Positions 49,001-59,589 of a DNA stretch of 64,000 bases are shown piece by piece (within the stretch, counting starts at the first letter, position 1; each line of letters opens with the position of its first letter). The position numbers and the translations under genes are program-made. Source of the DNA: Argopecten irradians (lineage: Eukaryota; Mollusca; Bivalvia; Pectinida; Pectinidae); NCBI RefSeq assembly GCF_041381155.1, contig NC_091147.1, positions 13,393,030 to 13,457,029 of the forward strand, written 5' to 3'. The notes below the pieces were generated by a model. It ran no database searches. It worked only from the letters and a program-made list of their open reading frames with translations, and had not been told where the DNA came from.

Positions 49001-50974
49001 TTATTAATTCATTCACATTGCATGCGGTATCGGTAATGCAATTTTTATATTTGACCAGATATTTAGATTTTATTCAAATCTCTATATTTGGCTAAATCTA
49101 TTTCGAAATAAGATTAAACGTAAAACTAGATGGTGAACTAAAGATAAGCTGCGTTCATATATTAATCATCATCTTACTGGTTTGATATCAATTAAGATTC
49201 TAGGAATATACGCTAACACAATCATCGAGATGTGTTTTACGTGTATAGATATAATGGCAACTTTTGTATCAAAATCACCATTCTGATATAATTCGATCTG
49301 AGATCGAATATTCAAATACAAAAGCATAAAGAGATTCATTTGGAATCATGCCATTAAGATTATTTGAAATTATTGAGATATGTTGTAATCTATGACACCT
49401 GACCTTCCTCCCACTCCCAACATCCCTACCCCGGTGTCTTCTCACTTAGCCAACATTCTGAATTCTACCCCGTATAGACACCCCGCTGTGGTTTGTGAAG
49501 CACAGGTAAATAACACGTCGCTGGGGGGTAATTAGAACATACCTGTAATTAACACACCCCGTGGTGATCCATGTGATCGGTGTGTACGAGTCGGTGTTGT
49601 ACAGGTAAATAACAAACCAACACACAATGTCTTTGTAGAATCTCAAAATTGTCAATAACAAACAACAATGTAATAAATCTGGACAATACAAAGTCTCATG
49701 GAGAACTGATGAAGATAGTTTTGACGAATAAAATCTAAAGTAAGACAAAAACATATCTTTTGTACCACTCGTATGCAAATACATGTAACTGTGGGTACGA
49801 GTGTAGAAAGTGTCTTCAAATGATTTTACAATCTGATTTGATTATATAACATATATAGGGCAGACAGCGGAGTGTGAATTAAGAATGCAATAAATTGAAA
49901 TAATTTGAGATTCACGTGGACACGCACAGTGGTAACTTTTAACGTACACATACATGTAAATTACACATTACCTTTAAAAGCATACAGCGACATCACTTGC
50001 GTATCCCAACAAGTTAATAAGATTATCATATCTGTAATCAATAATTCATAGTGCTCGAAATGCAGAATACAGAAAAACATGAATTCATATCATAAAAAAA
50101 ATTGAACTCATATCATAAAAAAATCATTTTTGAGATGTATATGCTTTGATCTGCGTGTACATTAAAAGATAATGCTACTATTCTGATCACCAAAACCTAA
50201 ATGCTAATATATCAACAATATAATTACAGATATTACTTTAGTTTGATTATGATTCTCACTCACTGTTGTAGAACCATCATTTTATCCTCTATAGATCTTT
50301 GGACGAAGTAATGATAATCCTTGTATCATTTGAGTATATGTAACGGAAAAATGTCCGGAAAACCGTTTCAATGACTACATTCTAAAAGATAGAAGATAGA
50401 AAAAAAAATCTGCTCCAGTTAAACGAGCTCAATATTTTCAATATAGCTATACTATCAGGTCACTGTAGAGTGCATATGGTACATTTTGTATTTCTTACAT
50501 CCTCTTGGTCTTAGAAACGGATTTCTTGGACTAAAAAGGTAAATATGTATTTTAATTTCCATTTCAGAGGAGAGGATTTTCTAAAAACCCAACAGGAAAA
50601 CCAGTGACGATCTCAGAGGTAAAAAAAAACTAAATATTTATGAGAATGTCAATTGAAAAACTGTTTACATAATGAATTTTTGCAGATGATCGGTCGCCCA
50701 TTTTCAGACTTCCATTGTTCTCTCCATTCTCTACTGATCTATTATTTACAAACATTTTGAAAGGTCGTTTCGCATTCTTTATTCTGAACTGCCTGTTTCC
50801 TTGATCTTTGGCACATCAATCCTGCGTTTAAACCACTGAAAGAGGTATGAATATATAATCAAATTCCATATTTCTCTCCAGATTGCAGAATTGGCCATGT
50901 TCATGTGCTCAGATGCTGGAGCTAGTATGAATGGATCTGCCGTTGTCATGGACGCTGGATTTACGTCACAATGA
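40081..50974 (+). CDS. Short-chain dehydrogenase, D-3-hydroxybutyrate dehydrogenase-like (complete, 8 coding exons)
   Basis: Exons: 40081-40235, 42116-42240, 42672-42794, 43108-43211, 47958-48030, 48351-48412, 50568-50618, 50882-50974. The CDS is 786 bases, 261 residues, matching the 260-residue cytosolic (bacterial-type) enzyme that interconverts 3-hydroxybutyrate and acetoacetate with NAD+. Visible: TGSTSGIG cofactor loop (about residues 11-18), NNAG (91-94), NISSQMG with the catalytic serine (about 144), YSAVK (Y157, K161), CPGF and a C-terminal VMDAGFTSQ. The Asn of the SDR catalytic tetrad (usual NLS motif) is Ser here (VAVSLSAPF, about residue 116). ATG 40081 is chosen because an acceptor (TTTTCTTTTCAG) ends at 40075, so a 5' UTR exon lies upstream. 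Introns 1 and 4 each begin with arrays that resemble the preceding exon's donor. Other SDR substrates remain possible. Confidence 0.93.
40497..40725 (+). repeat. Dispersed direct repeat, partner at 38647-38885
   Basis: See 38647-38885. It begins near ACCGCGCGGTATTTAGGACG, in dehydrogenase intron 1. Confidence 0.8.
40885..41872 (+). repeat. 31-bp minisatellite, about 30 copies, resembling exon 1's 5' splice-site region
   Basis: The unit is AAAAAGGTGCGTCATTATGA followed by GTATGGCCTCC; units near the right end drift to AAAAAGATACGTCATTATGA. The real exon 1 junction (40224-40255) reads GACCATCAAAAG then GTACGTAATACTACG and TATG. It aligns along the whole unit with roughly 70% identity by hand count, with AAAAGGT.CGT in common. 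Open frames inside (MSMASKKVRH-type) come from the repeat. Confidence 0.9.
43178..44036 (+). repeat. 30-bp minisatellite, about 28 copies, each holding the end of exon 43108-43211 and its donor
   Basis: The coding end GGCCTCATAGGACTAGCTAA plus G (43191-43211) is copied unchanged or nearly so in every unit, followed by GTATAGACC. Each unit thus presents CTAAG then GTATAG. Some units near 43725-44030 carry GTATGGGAAGAG or GTATGGAGGA. The first downstream unit reads GTATTGCCC and lacks the in-frame TAG present in later units. The minus-strand frame of 10-residue repeats (RPVYTLASPM) is a by-product. Confidence 0.95.
44501..46167 (+). mobile_element. Pearl-like non-autonomous Helitron with nine 155-bp core repeats
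   Basis: It begins AGATCCCAGAGGGATCTTGG. GCACAAC marks successive cores near 44746, 44900, 45055, 45210, 45365, 45520, 45675, 45830 and 45985, so the period is 155. Most cores contain an inverted pair CAAGATGGCCGCC / GGCCATCTTG. After the last core come a (GGAC)n microsatellite (46075-46115) and a hairpin AGCCCACCATC / GATGGTGGGCTAA at 46139-46167. This layout matches the Pearl elements described from bivalves. There is no coding capacity. It lies in intron 43212-47957 of the dehydrogenase-like gene. Confidence 0.85.
46168..47957. other. Rest of dehydrogenase intron 4
   Basis: AT-rich, no gene recognised. TTTCGCG / CGCGAAA motifs occur near 46955-47035, and a small foldback lies at 47725-47813. 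Confidence 0.4.
47725..47813. repeat. Small MITE-like hairpin (28-bp arms)
   Basis: TAGTCCGCTAAACCTGCC and TATATTATTA on the left are exactly complementary to the right arm. TCTAAT occurs close to both flanks but not directly abutting, so no target-site duplication is claimed. A second small hairpin (AATATCAAAT / ATTTGATATT) follows at about 47819-47847. Confidence 0.8.
48413..50567. other. Dehydrogenase intron 6, no gene seen
   Basis: AT-rich. Repeated ACAGGTAAATAACA phrases occur around 49503-49612, with no clear array and no recognised exon. Confidence 0.4.
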
Positions 50975-51570
50975 TGGACCTAGCAACGTTACATAGAAAT
51001 ACTTGATTTGTTACCTTTGTCTTGACAACGGTTAGCAATCCGCTAATTGGGTGCTTTAAAATTGAATACGTCTACTTTAAAAATGTATATACATGTACAT
51101 GTAACGTGTAAAATGACTTTGAATATATACTTGCTAGTAGTGCTATAAGGATAGAGTTGATATTTATGTAATACCGCCTTGGAATGTGTTACTCTCATTT
51201 ATATATCTACATGAATTTATTCAGGGACATACACGTATGCATTTTGATGCAAATGTATTGTTAAATCCTAGTTCTGTTGTAGTTATTAACGATTCGTGTG
51301 AAATAATACCGTGTATATATTATACAATTTAAATCAACGGTTTTACTTTAGATATTATTGGTCAACGTCCATGTTCCTGTTTTACATTATTAAAAATTAA
51401 TAGTAAATTTGTATGTTATAAAAAATCGGTAAAACATTACGGGTCTTTTATCCTATATATTTATTTAACCACAAGGATAGAATATATAATTAGCTTACGT
51501 TTTCATCATTTTCATTTGCATTCATGCAGTGGAAGATAGATGAGGCTGTGATCCGATTTTATTGTATTGA

Positions 51571-51576
51571 AATAAA
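51571..51576 (+). terminator. Candidate polyadenylation signal, dehydrogenase gene
   Basis: AATAAA about 600 bases after the stop codon at 50974, with no competing exon between. Confidence 0.45.
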
Positions 51577-51750
51577 AATAATGCAATGAAAAACACAAAT
51601 AAATATGTTTTGTATTATGAATTATAATGGAGTTCGTCTTTGTATATTAGAGAGTTATATGGCAAGCCAACATGACATTTATTCAAAGAGCAATGTCGAT
51701 CCTTAATTTCAATGCATATATATAAGGTATCTTGATTGCGATATAAGTAT

Positions 51751-51859
51751 GAAGGATAGGGCTATTCTACCCGAGGTTCACACAATGTTGTAAAACCCGA
51801 GGCTTGCCGAGGGTTTTGCAACATTTTGTGATCCCGAGGGTAGAACATCCCTATCCTTC
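51751..51859. repeat. Foldback element with about 50-bp arms
   Basis: GAAGGATAGGGCTATTCTAC, CCGAGG and ATGTTGTAAAACCC pair with GGGTTTTGCAACAT and GTAGAACATCCCTATCCTTC around a short CGAGGCTTGCC loop. Confidence 0.8.
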
Positions 51860-52984
51860 AGATCCACTTATGACAGAGTATTTTTCTTTCATACCTCGAC
51901 GTTTTATTGCGATTTTACAGCTATGATATCCCGCCATTTTAAAATCAAATCGAAGAAAACCTCGCCTGCAAGTCAATTTTCCATACATGAAGAATAACGT
52001 GATATTTTCAATACAAATTCCGTTGTTTGCATCTTCTTTAACACAACCAGGCAGGCATCAGCATCAGGCGACATGATGTATTGCCCTAGACCAGCCAGTA
52101 TTACACCTGTAGGTATGAGATTAAATCTGATATTATAATATATTATATAAGATATCTTACATAATTATATCAAATATCTTATATAATTCGATTAAATACG
52201 ATGATAGATCTTGCTCCTTCAATAAATGTTAAATTGGCTTGCCATAGAGTTACCTCGGCGCAAGTAATTATCGATTGTGACGTGTATTACTGACGTCATG
52301 ATTTTGTGAGCGAAACCCATGTCGTTTTCTTTGAAAAGTATGACGTTATTGTATACAACCCGTAAGGCAGATAACTCTGTACTTGTTATTGCAATTCCTG
52401 AATAGGTCTCCTGTACTTAGAAAATTAACAGAAATTTAATGAAACTCATATTTCTTTAATTTAAAAAATCACTATCCTACGTGAATTGCCTTCGACATCA
52501 TCTCGACAAGCGCATATCACATATGACAATAATATTATATAAATAAAATATTTTATATATGGATATTGAATTCCTGAAAAAATTAACAAACGGAAACTCC
52601 CTCACGTTTTGTGAGGAAGTAAAGATGACGTAAGAAAATGTTGAAGTTGAACTGTTGAACTATGGAATTTAAGGTTGATAACTTTGACTTGACGGAGGGC
52701 TATTCTGGAGTGTCCAGAATAAAGCCGTTGTGTTCCGTACAAAGTCGGAGACCTAACTGATTTACAAATAAAATATATCACGCTTAAATATTGAACAGAC
52801 AACAAAATTACAGAATTATGATTGACAGATAAAGCTCATTGGCAGATTAATCAGCTGTGGTCAGTGTCCTTTATATACATCTGGTTAGTCCAAATCAATA
52901 TCAGAGAAATCAACAACAAACAACACTTTATATGCATAACAAGTTGGCTCGCATTCTCGATATACCAGTGATTATTATCGCTGC

Positions 52985-53285
52985 CGTATTATCCACACCT
53001 GTCATAGCCAAATTGTAAAGGCAGTTCAGGAGGAGGAAAAAACTGACCAAATAAACGAATGTAGGGACTTTCTTTGGAGACTACAGAGACAGTGATGCCT
53101 TACTTCAAACCGACACAGTCAACCATAATGTATAGTTGTTCAATTCTGTTAATGTATACATCCAAGGAACAAACTACAGGTCTGCCTCATCTGTGGTCGC
53201 ACACAGAGCCTTAAGTTTTGCTATGACATTCCAGGGGTAGATATAACGACAGTGATAATAACCCCTATAATATCGAAGATGGTGC
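52985..53285. repeat. Dispersed repeat family (member 5)
   Basis: GGCAGTTCAGGAG, GTGGTCGCACACAGAGCCTT, AAGTTTTGCTATGACATTCC and GACAGTGATAATAACCCC match members at 13790-14095, 17925-18003 and 30690-30925. Confidence 0.65.
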
Positions 53286-55167
53286 GCTAGTAACCACAAA
53301 ATCTTCATACAAACTTAAGGTCAATAAATGTGTAGTTTAATCGTATTTTGTTGTTGAAATATAACAACCAGGTTTAGACACACCACTTCTTGGATTTGCT
53401 TTTTTCACATAAATTTCAACTGATACATTTTGATGATGGATTCAAATTCCCAAATATTGACTCTTGGAGGAACTATTATAAGGCACAATTAACAGATTGT
53501 ATTTATATAGATAGATTCTACTGTTCCCTCAATTACCAACACATTGAAGACAGTTCAGATTCTAAGGGAAGCAACTCTTGCAATCTACCTGCTGTTCATA
53601 CCGGCAGGATAGAGCTAGAGGTATGGCACATACCGGCCCGTTCCGACCTAAAATAAATTTCAAAATATGAAGTTACTGATATATATAAATGATCTTAAAA
53701 TCCACTTTTAACATAGAGCACATCAGAGGACCAACTTTTACTATGGCTCATTTTATTTATTGTAGTAAAATACAGTTTAAATCCTATTCCCAAAAAGTTG
53801 TTCTCCGATGCGATCGTGTCGAAAAATAAGAAATACGTACAGTTTTTGTATGATATCAAACGTCGTTGTCTCTAAATTAATTGTGTATTAATATAAAAAT
53901 GCATGTACAAAAATGTTCGATTATTTGATTGCTACTATTGTTATTTATCTAGCCACCGTGTGACGAACCCTTTTTATCATGACCTCCAATTCATGTCCGG
54001 GATTAATCGAATGATTACTCGGTTAATTGTGTTATAATGATAGGAGACGACTGCTTAAGTTGGGATAACTTGTGCCTGATAAAATATGTTTAAAGTCAAG
54101 AATGAGCAATTCGAAAAGTATTCATAGTACATATAGATATATTAGGCTATATAATTTCTATAAGCATAAGGTGATATTTTATTCCGTTTAGTAAATAAAC
54201 CAAAACAACATATCATATCAAAGAAATGGAATCCATAAATATTATTTAGATAATTACATTTGCCAATTCCATCAGGTGTTTCTATAACTGGGATGGCACG
54301 CTGACAGAACTCTGGAGATAAAACCTAGCAAAATACAGATCCAGAGCCATGTAGGCGGGGCAATGTAATTAAATATACAAACATTAATTTAGATCTAGAG
54401 AATTTATAATGTTACTTAAAATGAGATAGACATTGTCTGTGCCAATACTGTAGCATGAATTTAAAAAAGCTAATAAATAGATAAATAAAAATGAAAAAGA
54501 AAATACACACCATTTAGCTCAATTTAGTGCAGACTAAATGCACATGGAAATCGTCAACAGTGATTTTTTTTCTCACTTTTTTAAAAACAAGGATTCATAA
54601 GTGATCTATGTCCTTGCACATATCGAATCGATAACATATATGAACTTTCAACTTGAGTCACGAAGTCAAATATTTGTAGTGTTGTTGCAATATCATAAAA
54701 AATCTTAAATCAATAATTTTAAAATTGTTTGCATATATCATAATTAACAATTTATGTATTCCAAGTGATTAACTTCAAATCGGCCAGAAAAATATAAGTT
54801 TTAGTGTCACATTTTTACTATAAATAACAAATTGCTTACGCCTCTAGATTAATTAGACTTGATTACGCGGACAGCAAGAGTACTAGGTAACCATACATGT
54901 ACTTATAATTAGTGGTTCTTAATAAATGTGAAATAAATTGAAATGGATTAGTAAGCATCGATTGTAAAGTTAAATCCGGTAGATAAAGTTTCAGTAGACA
55001 TTACTCATCGTCATAGAACCTGTGCCGATTAATTTCTTATCCTCATAGATCTTAGTAAAAATACCAAAACACGCTTATCTGAGGAAATCAGCAGCCGCAA
55101 CTTCACCGGAAGTTACTTCGGGATCCGCAGAAGCCGACAGAGCAAATAGATCGATTTGATTGGTCGG

Positions 55168-55175
55168 TATAAATA
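55168..55175 (+). promoter_or_regulatory. Candidate TATA box
   Basis: TATAAATA is followed within about 140 bases by an ATG and a strong donor (55315). It is the only well-formed TATA-to-donor arrangement noticed in the right part of the window. Two short upstream ATGs (55188, about 55239) precede the proposed start. Confidence 0.35.
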
Positions 55176-55275
55176 GCCAGCATTGATGAAATAAAATGGC
55201 AGCTGGAAGGTTTGGCTACTGATACAGTGGATTCCGTATGAAAATCTACCATGTGTTATACTGTGATGCTTTAAT

Positions 55276-55314
55276 ATGAATCTGAAAGTGTTCATCGGTT
55301 ATTGTTTTTATCAG
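55276..55314 (+). CDS. Possible first coding exon of a gene continuing right (speculative)
   Basis: ATG 55276 opens 13 codons (MNLKVFIGYCFYQ) ending in CAG before GTAAGTGAA, an excellent 5' splice site, downstream of a TATA box. The peptide could be the start of a signal peptide. No following exon was recognised before 64000, so the gene identity is unknown and the exon could equally be untranslated. Confidence 0.3.
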
Positions 55315-57680
55315 GTAAGTGAATTGTTTGTGTCTGTGAATACGTAAAAAGTAAAACCATCCCTTCGTCCTAACGGCGAGGCGAGGTTGGAGAGAGACTC
55401 GAATGAGCTGGCGAATGAAGTGCGAGTCATCCTTTCGGAATGGTGATAATAAGTTAAATTTTTGACATCAGATTCTTGCTAAATAACGTGTTTGACCTTG
55501 ATTAAACATAGAAAACATCCCTCTGTAAATATACAACGTAAAGCTTACCCGATTTTGCCCCCGACCCCCTTGTTCAATGTGCTCCCAAACACAAAGAAAC
55601 GTTTGTCTTCGCGATCAACACCGGTGTCACATATCACGATTAGCTTAAGATGGGATTTTATGGCAAAGTATGCTCGTGTTTACATCATTTCGCGTATTTC
55701 TATCGTTTTCCAGCGTTGGGCCTAATATCCCATCAAACATCACATCGGAGACAATAATGCGTGTGTGACACATGTGTATCATTCATGAAGTGTGTTGTGT
55801 ACGAGGTAGCACCTAGTGCGTGACTCATGTGTTATCACCTTGACCATGGTCTCCCCAACGTTGATTAATGAACGTGTAATTCGACTCCAAACGGTCCCTA
55901 GTGCTGATTGCGTGTACTGTATCAGTATTATGGCTGTCCAAGTGATGCAGTATGATTTACTGTCTATCTGCAGCAGTAAATAATCCCTGGTGCCCTGAAT
56001 CCTCTGATGAAGACCTATACAAAACCTCTCAGATGACAATAAACATATTGAGCATATCTTTACTATCACATCCATTTGTATAAATAACAAGCAGCTACAA
56101 CTAACAAGTAAAACTATAGCTCCTCACACATTCAAATCTATTGAATGATCGCCTAGAATTTATTTAAAATTACTCAGAACAATTCAACAACAAATTTATT
56201 AAATTAGGAATCTCTTATTTGATTTTAAATATATTTATTTGTGGAATTATTTATAATCCTCCATTTAATTGTTATATGAATTGACATCTCATTCTGGGTG
56301 TTCCATAAATGGGGTCCTTTATAGATAGGATGGGATCTTTCTTGTACAATTGGAATGGACTTTTAAGAAAAAAAGTGAGGTTCTTTTCAATGGTTATATA
56401 ATTAAATCTCCTATATAACAATTGATGTGGTGATAGGCATCAATGCAAACTCTGTCAGACCCTGTCAAATTTAAATTGCATGTCATTTACGGTACACACA
56501 CTGTAAAACCTGTCATAACTATAAAGACAACCAAACTAAGGAACCAAAAATATCTAGATATAATGTACCATTCCGGATTGCCAGTGACCATATAACTTAA
56601 TCAATTGATATATATAAAGCATATGCATCCAGCTTCATTGTGTTTGGAGGTCTCGGGTTCGAACCCTGGTTTTGGCTGTGCATTTTTCCGATTCTCTTAT
56701 ATAAAGCAAAGTGGTCTTCATACACTGGTCAAATTGTACAATTTGTGCTAACATTGGCCATTTTTGAATCAGGACTAAACAAAATTGTCTTCTGGAGCAG
56801 GTGGTCTTTTTTCATATGTAGTCTCTAAGTCAGATGATCTTTCGTGAATTAGGTATCAAAGATTTGTTCAGAAACTGAACAAAAGCAATGTCATCAATTC
56901 ATTTTGATATTAATGTCCCTGCTATAAAAATTAAGATAAAATAAGTGAGGAGCAATAATGTGTTGTGTACACAGTGTATTCAATCGTGTCTAAAGTTGTC
57001 CCATTCTAATTTAGTGTCTTTTATCTAATTGTTGATCTTATACATATGTATACTATTAAATAGGTCACAATATGTCTTCATGGTGATCATTACCTTGTAT
57101 ATTATTAATTAATTTCTGAAATTGTATTATCCCATGACTTCTTGTATGAGACATTAATAGGGTATATATACATCTGTAAACTTAAAAGTCTACATACTGC
57201 ATGAATACTGTTGAGATAATGAATGCAGATTTGCCTGTGGTTTGTCCTCCCTGGGGCATACGTTGACATTAGTAGTGTATTGTATTTTCTGTACGTATGG
57301 TGGGATTTACTCGCACTTTCCAGCATTGGAATAAGTACTGCATACATTTAAAAATATACCACGTTTGCCTGTGAGCAGATAAAGCCTGATTAACTTATTC
57401 ATGATCACACATGTGCAGATCAAGTTAGCGGGGTTAGAGTTACAGATATGCCGGAGTTACTTCCCTTGCTATACTTTTGTGATTCTGTGTTATACAATAT
57501 CCACATGAGATATTATGCCTATTTGTTACTTGGTATGTGGCCTGCAGCCAACAAATTTAGTCTCAAACTGAAGGAAATTTGTCCTTCCTACAGAGAGTCA
57601 CAATATACCTGAAGGTTTATAAAATATGTGTACAGTAACAGTGTTTATTACCACATTGTTTAGTTTTTGCCTGTAAATTG
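55315..57680. other. Non-coding stretch with a SINE fragment
   Basis: AT-rich. Apart from the tRNA-derived fragment at 56638-56800 nothing was recognised. Open frames of 60-100 codons here lack any recognisable homology. Confidence 0.4.
56638..56800 (+). mobile_element. tRNA-derived SINE fragment
   Basis: GGTCTCGGGTTCGAACCCTG is a polymerase III B box / T-arm. The following TGTGCATTTTTCC and TCTCTTATATAA correspond to the tail of the SINE at 62100-62225 (CTACATTTTCTCC, CTCCTGTTACATA). The A box end appears lost. Confidence 0.65.
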
Positions 57681-57682
57681 TT

Positions 57683-58935
57683 CCATATAGCTGAACCCTT
57701 GGTCACCATAGCTCCAGCTAGTGAATGAATGTTAGAACGTCTATAGCTGGACCCTTGGTCATCACAGTTCCAGCTAGTGGGGGAATGTTAGAACACCTAT
57801 AGCTGAACCCTTGGTCACCATAGCTCGGGCTAGTGGGGGCTGTTAGAACACCTATAGCTGAACCCTTGGTCACCACAGCTCGGGCTAGTGGGGGAATGTT
57901 AGAACACCTATAGCTGAACCCTTGGTCACCATAGCTCAAGCTAGTCAGGGAATGTTAGAACACCTATAGTTGGACCCTTGGTCACCACAGCTCGGGCTAG
58001 TTGGGGAATGTTAGAACACCTATAGCTGAACCCTTGGTCAACATAGCTCGGGCTAGTGGGGGAATGTTAGAACACCTATAGCTGAACCCTTGGTCACCAG
58101 AGCTCCAGCTAGTGAGGAATGTTAGAACACATAGCTGAACCCTTGGTCACCACAGCTCAAGCTAGTCAGGGAATGTTAGAACACCTATAGCTGAACCCTT
58201 GGTCACCACAGCTCGGGCTAGTGGGGGAATGTTAGAACACCTATAGCTGAACCCTTGGTCATCACAGCTCGGGCTAGTGGGGGAATGTTAGAACACCTAT
58301 ATCTGAACCCTTGGTCACCTCAGCTCCAGCTAGTGGGGAATGTTAGAACACCTATAGCTGAACCCTTGGTCACCACAGCTCCAGCTAGTGGGGGAATGTT
58401 AGAACACCTATAGCTGAACCCTTGGTCACCACAGCTCCAGCTAGTGGGGGAATGTTAGAACACCTATAGCTGAACCCTTGGTCACCAGAGCTCCAGCTAG
58501 TTGGGGAATGTTAGAACACCTATAGCTGAACCCTTGGTCACCACAGCTCCAGCTAGTGGGGGAATGTTAGAACACCTATAGCTGAACCCTTGGTCACCAG
58601 AGCTCCAGCTAGTGGGGGAATGTTAGAACACCTATAGCTGGACCCTTGGTCACCAGAGCTCCAGCTAGTTGGGGAATGTTAGAACACCTATAGCTGAACC
58701 CTTGGTCACAGCTCGGGCTAGTGGGGGAATGTTAGAACACCTATAGCTGAACCCTTGGTCACCAGAGCTCCAGCTAGTGGGGGAATGTTAGAACACCTAT
58801 AGCTGAACCCTTGGTCACCACAGCTCTGGCTAGTGGGGGAATGTTAGAACACCTATAGCTGAACCCACGGTCATGACTACAGCTTGTGCGATTCAGCTAG
58901 TTGAAAAATGTTGAGACACCTGTATAGCTGTAATA
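57683..58935 (+). repeat. 56-bp minisatellite, about 22 copies
   Basis: The unit is TATAGCTGAACCCTTGGTCA, CCACAGCTCCAGC, TAGTGGGGGAATG and TTAGAACACC, with variants CTCGGGC / CTCCAGC. The last copies decay after 58860. Confidence 0.95.
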
Positions 58936-59589
58936 CTTGAGCCATTTATGTTTACACACTGCATATAGTGAATGTATAGAATGAGAAGATCACAGTTAAT
59001 CCATATATACCTGGGGTGGATTATATGCTTGTCTTGGTGTTCAGTATAAAAGAATACTGGACTCATCAATATTTTCTAGGGTATAACAATACATCAGACT
59101 ATCAATATATTGTGGTTGTATGCTTTTCAACTGGATCTGTCTGTAGCAAATGCAACAAGTATATGACAATCATCAAAAGTGCAACAAGCTATGTCAATAG
59201 TAAAAATTGTCACATATTTTTCTTTAATTTGGACTGAGTTGCTACTGATACATTGACCTCGGATGTGACACAAGAGAATCAATTTTGAGACTAAGGGCCT
59301 TTTTTCATAACAACTGGTTGCCACCAAGAACGCAACCCCTCAAAAAATGTTAGTTCATTGATGCTGTATATGTTGTCCATCTCGAAAGATAAATGGTTAC
59401 ATTAAATTTCAATTTCTTAAAATACCACTATAGAAATTCAACATTCCAATACTATTCATTATGTGCAGGTAGGGTGTACGTGTAATTAGGTTTTCCAGGG
59501 AAGAAAATGTTCTTACATATTGTTTTACATCCGATGAGTTCTGATTGGATGCTAGCAGGTAAAGTGAAGTAACTCTCAACCAACACTGC

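Larger units (their letters stand above)
50975..55167. other. Intergenic region downstream of the dehydrogenase
   Basis: Contains the 3' UTR with a candidate poly(A) signal at 51571, a foldback (51751-51859) and a dispersed repeat copy (52985-53285). The frame at 53390-53656 (88 codons, non-ATG start) is unrecognised. The rest is AT-rich with nothing else seen. Confidence 0.5.
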
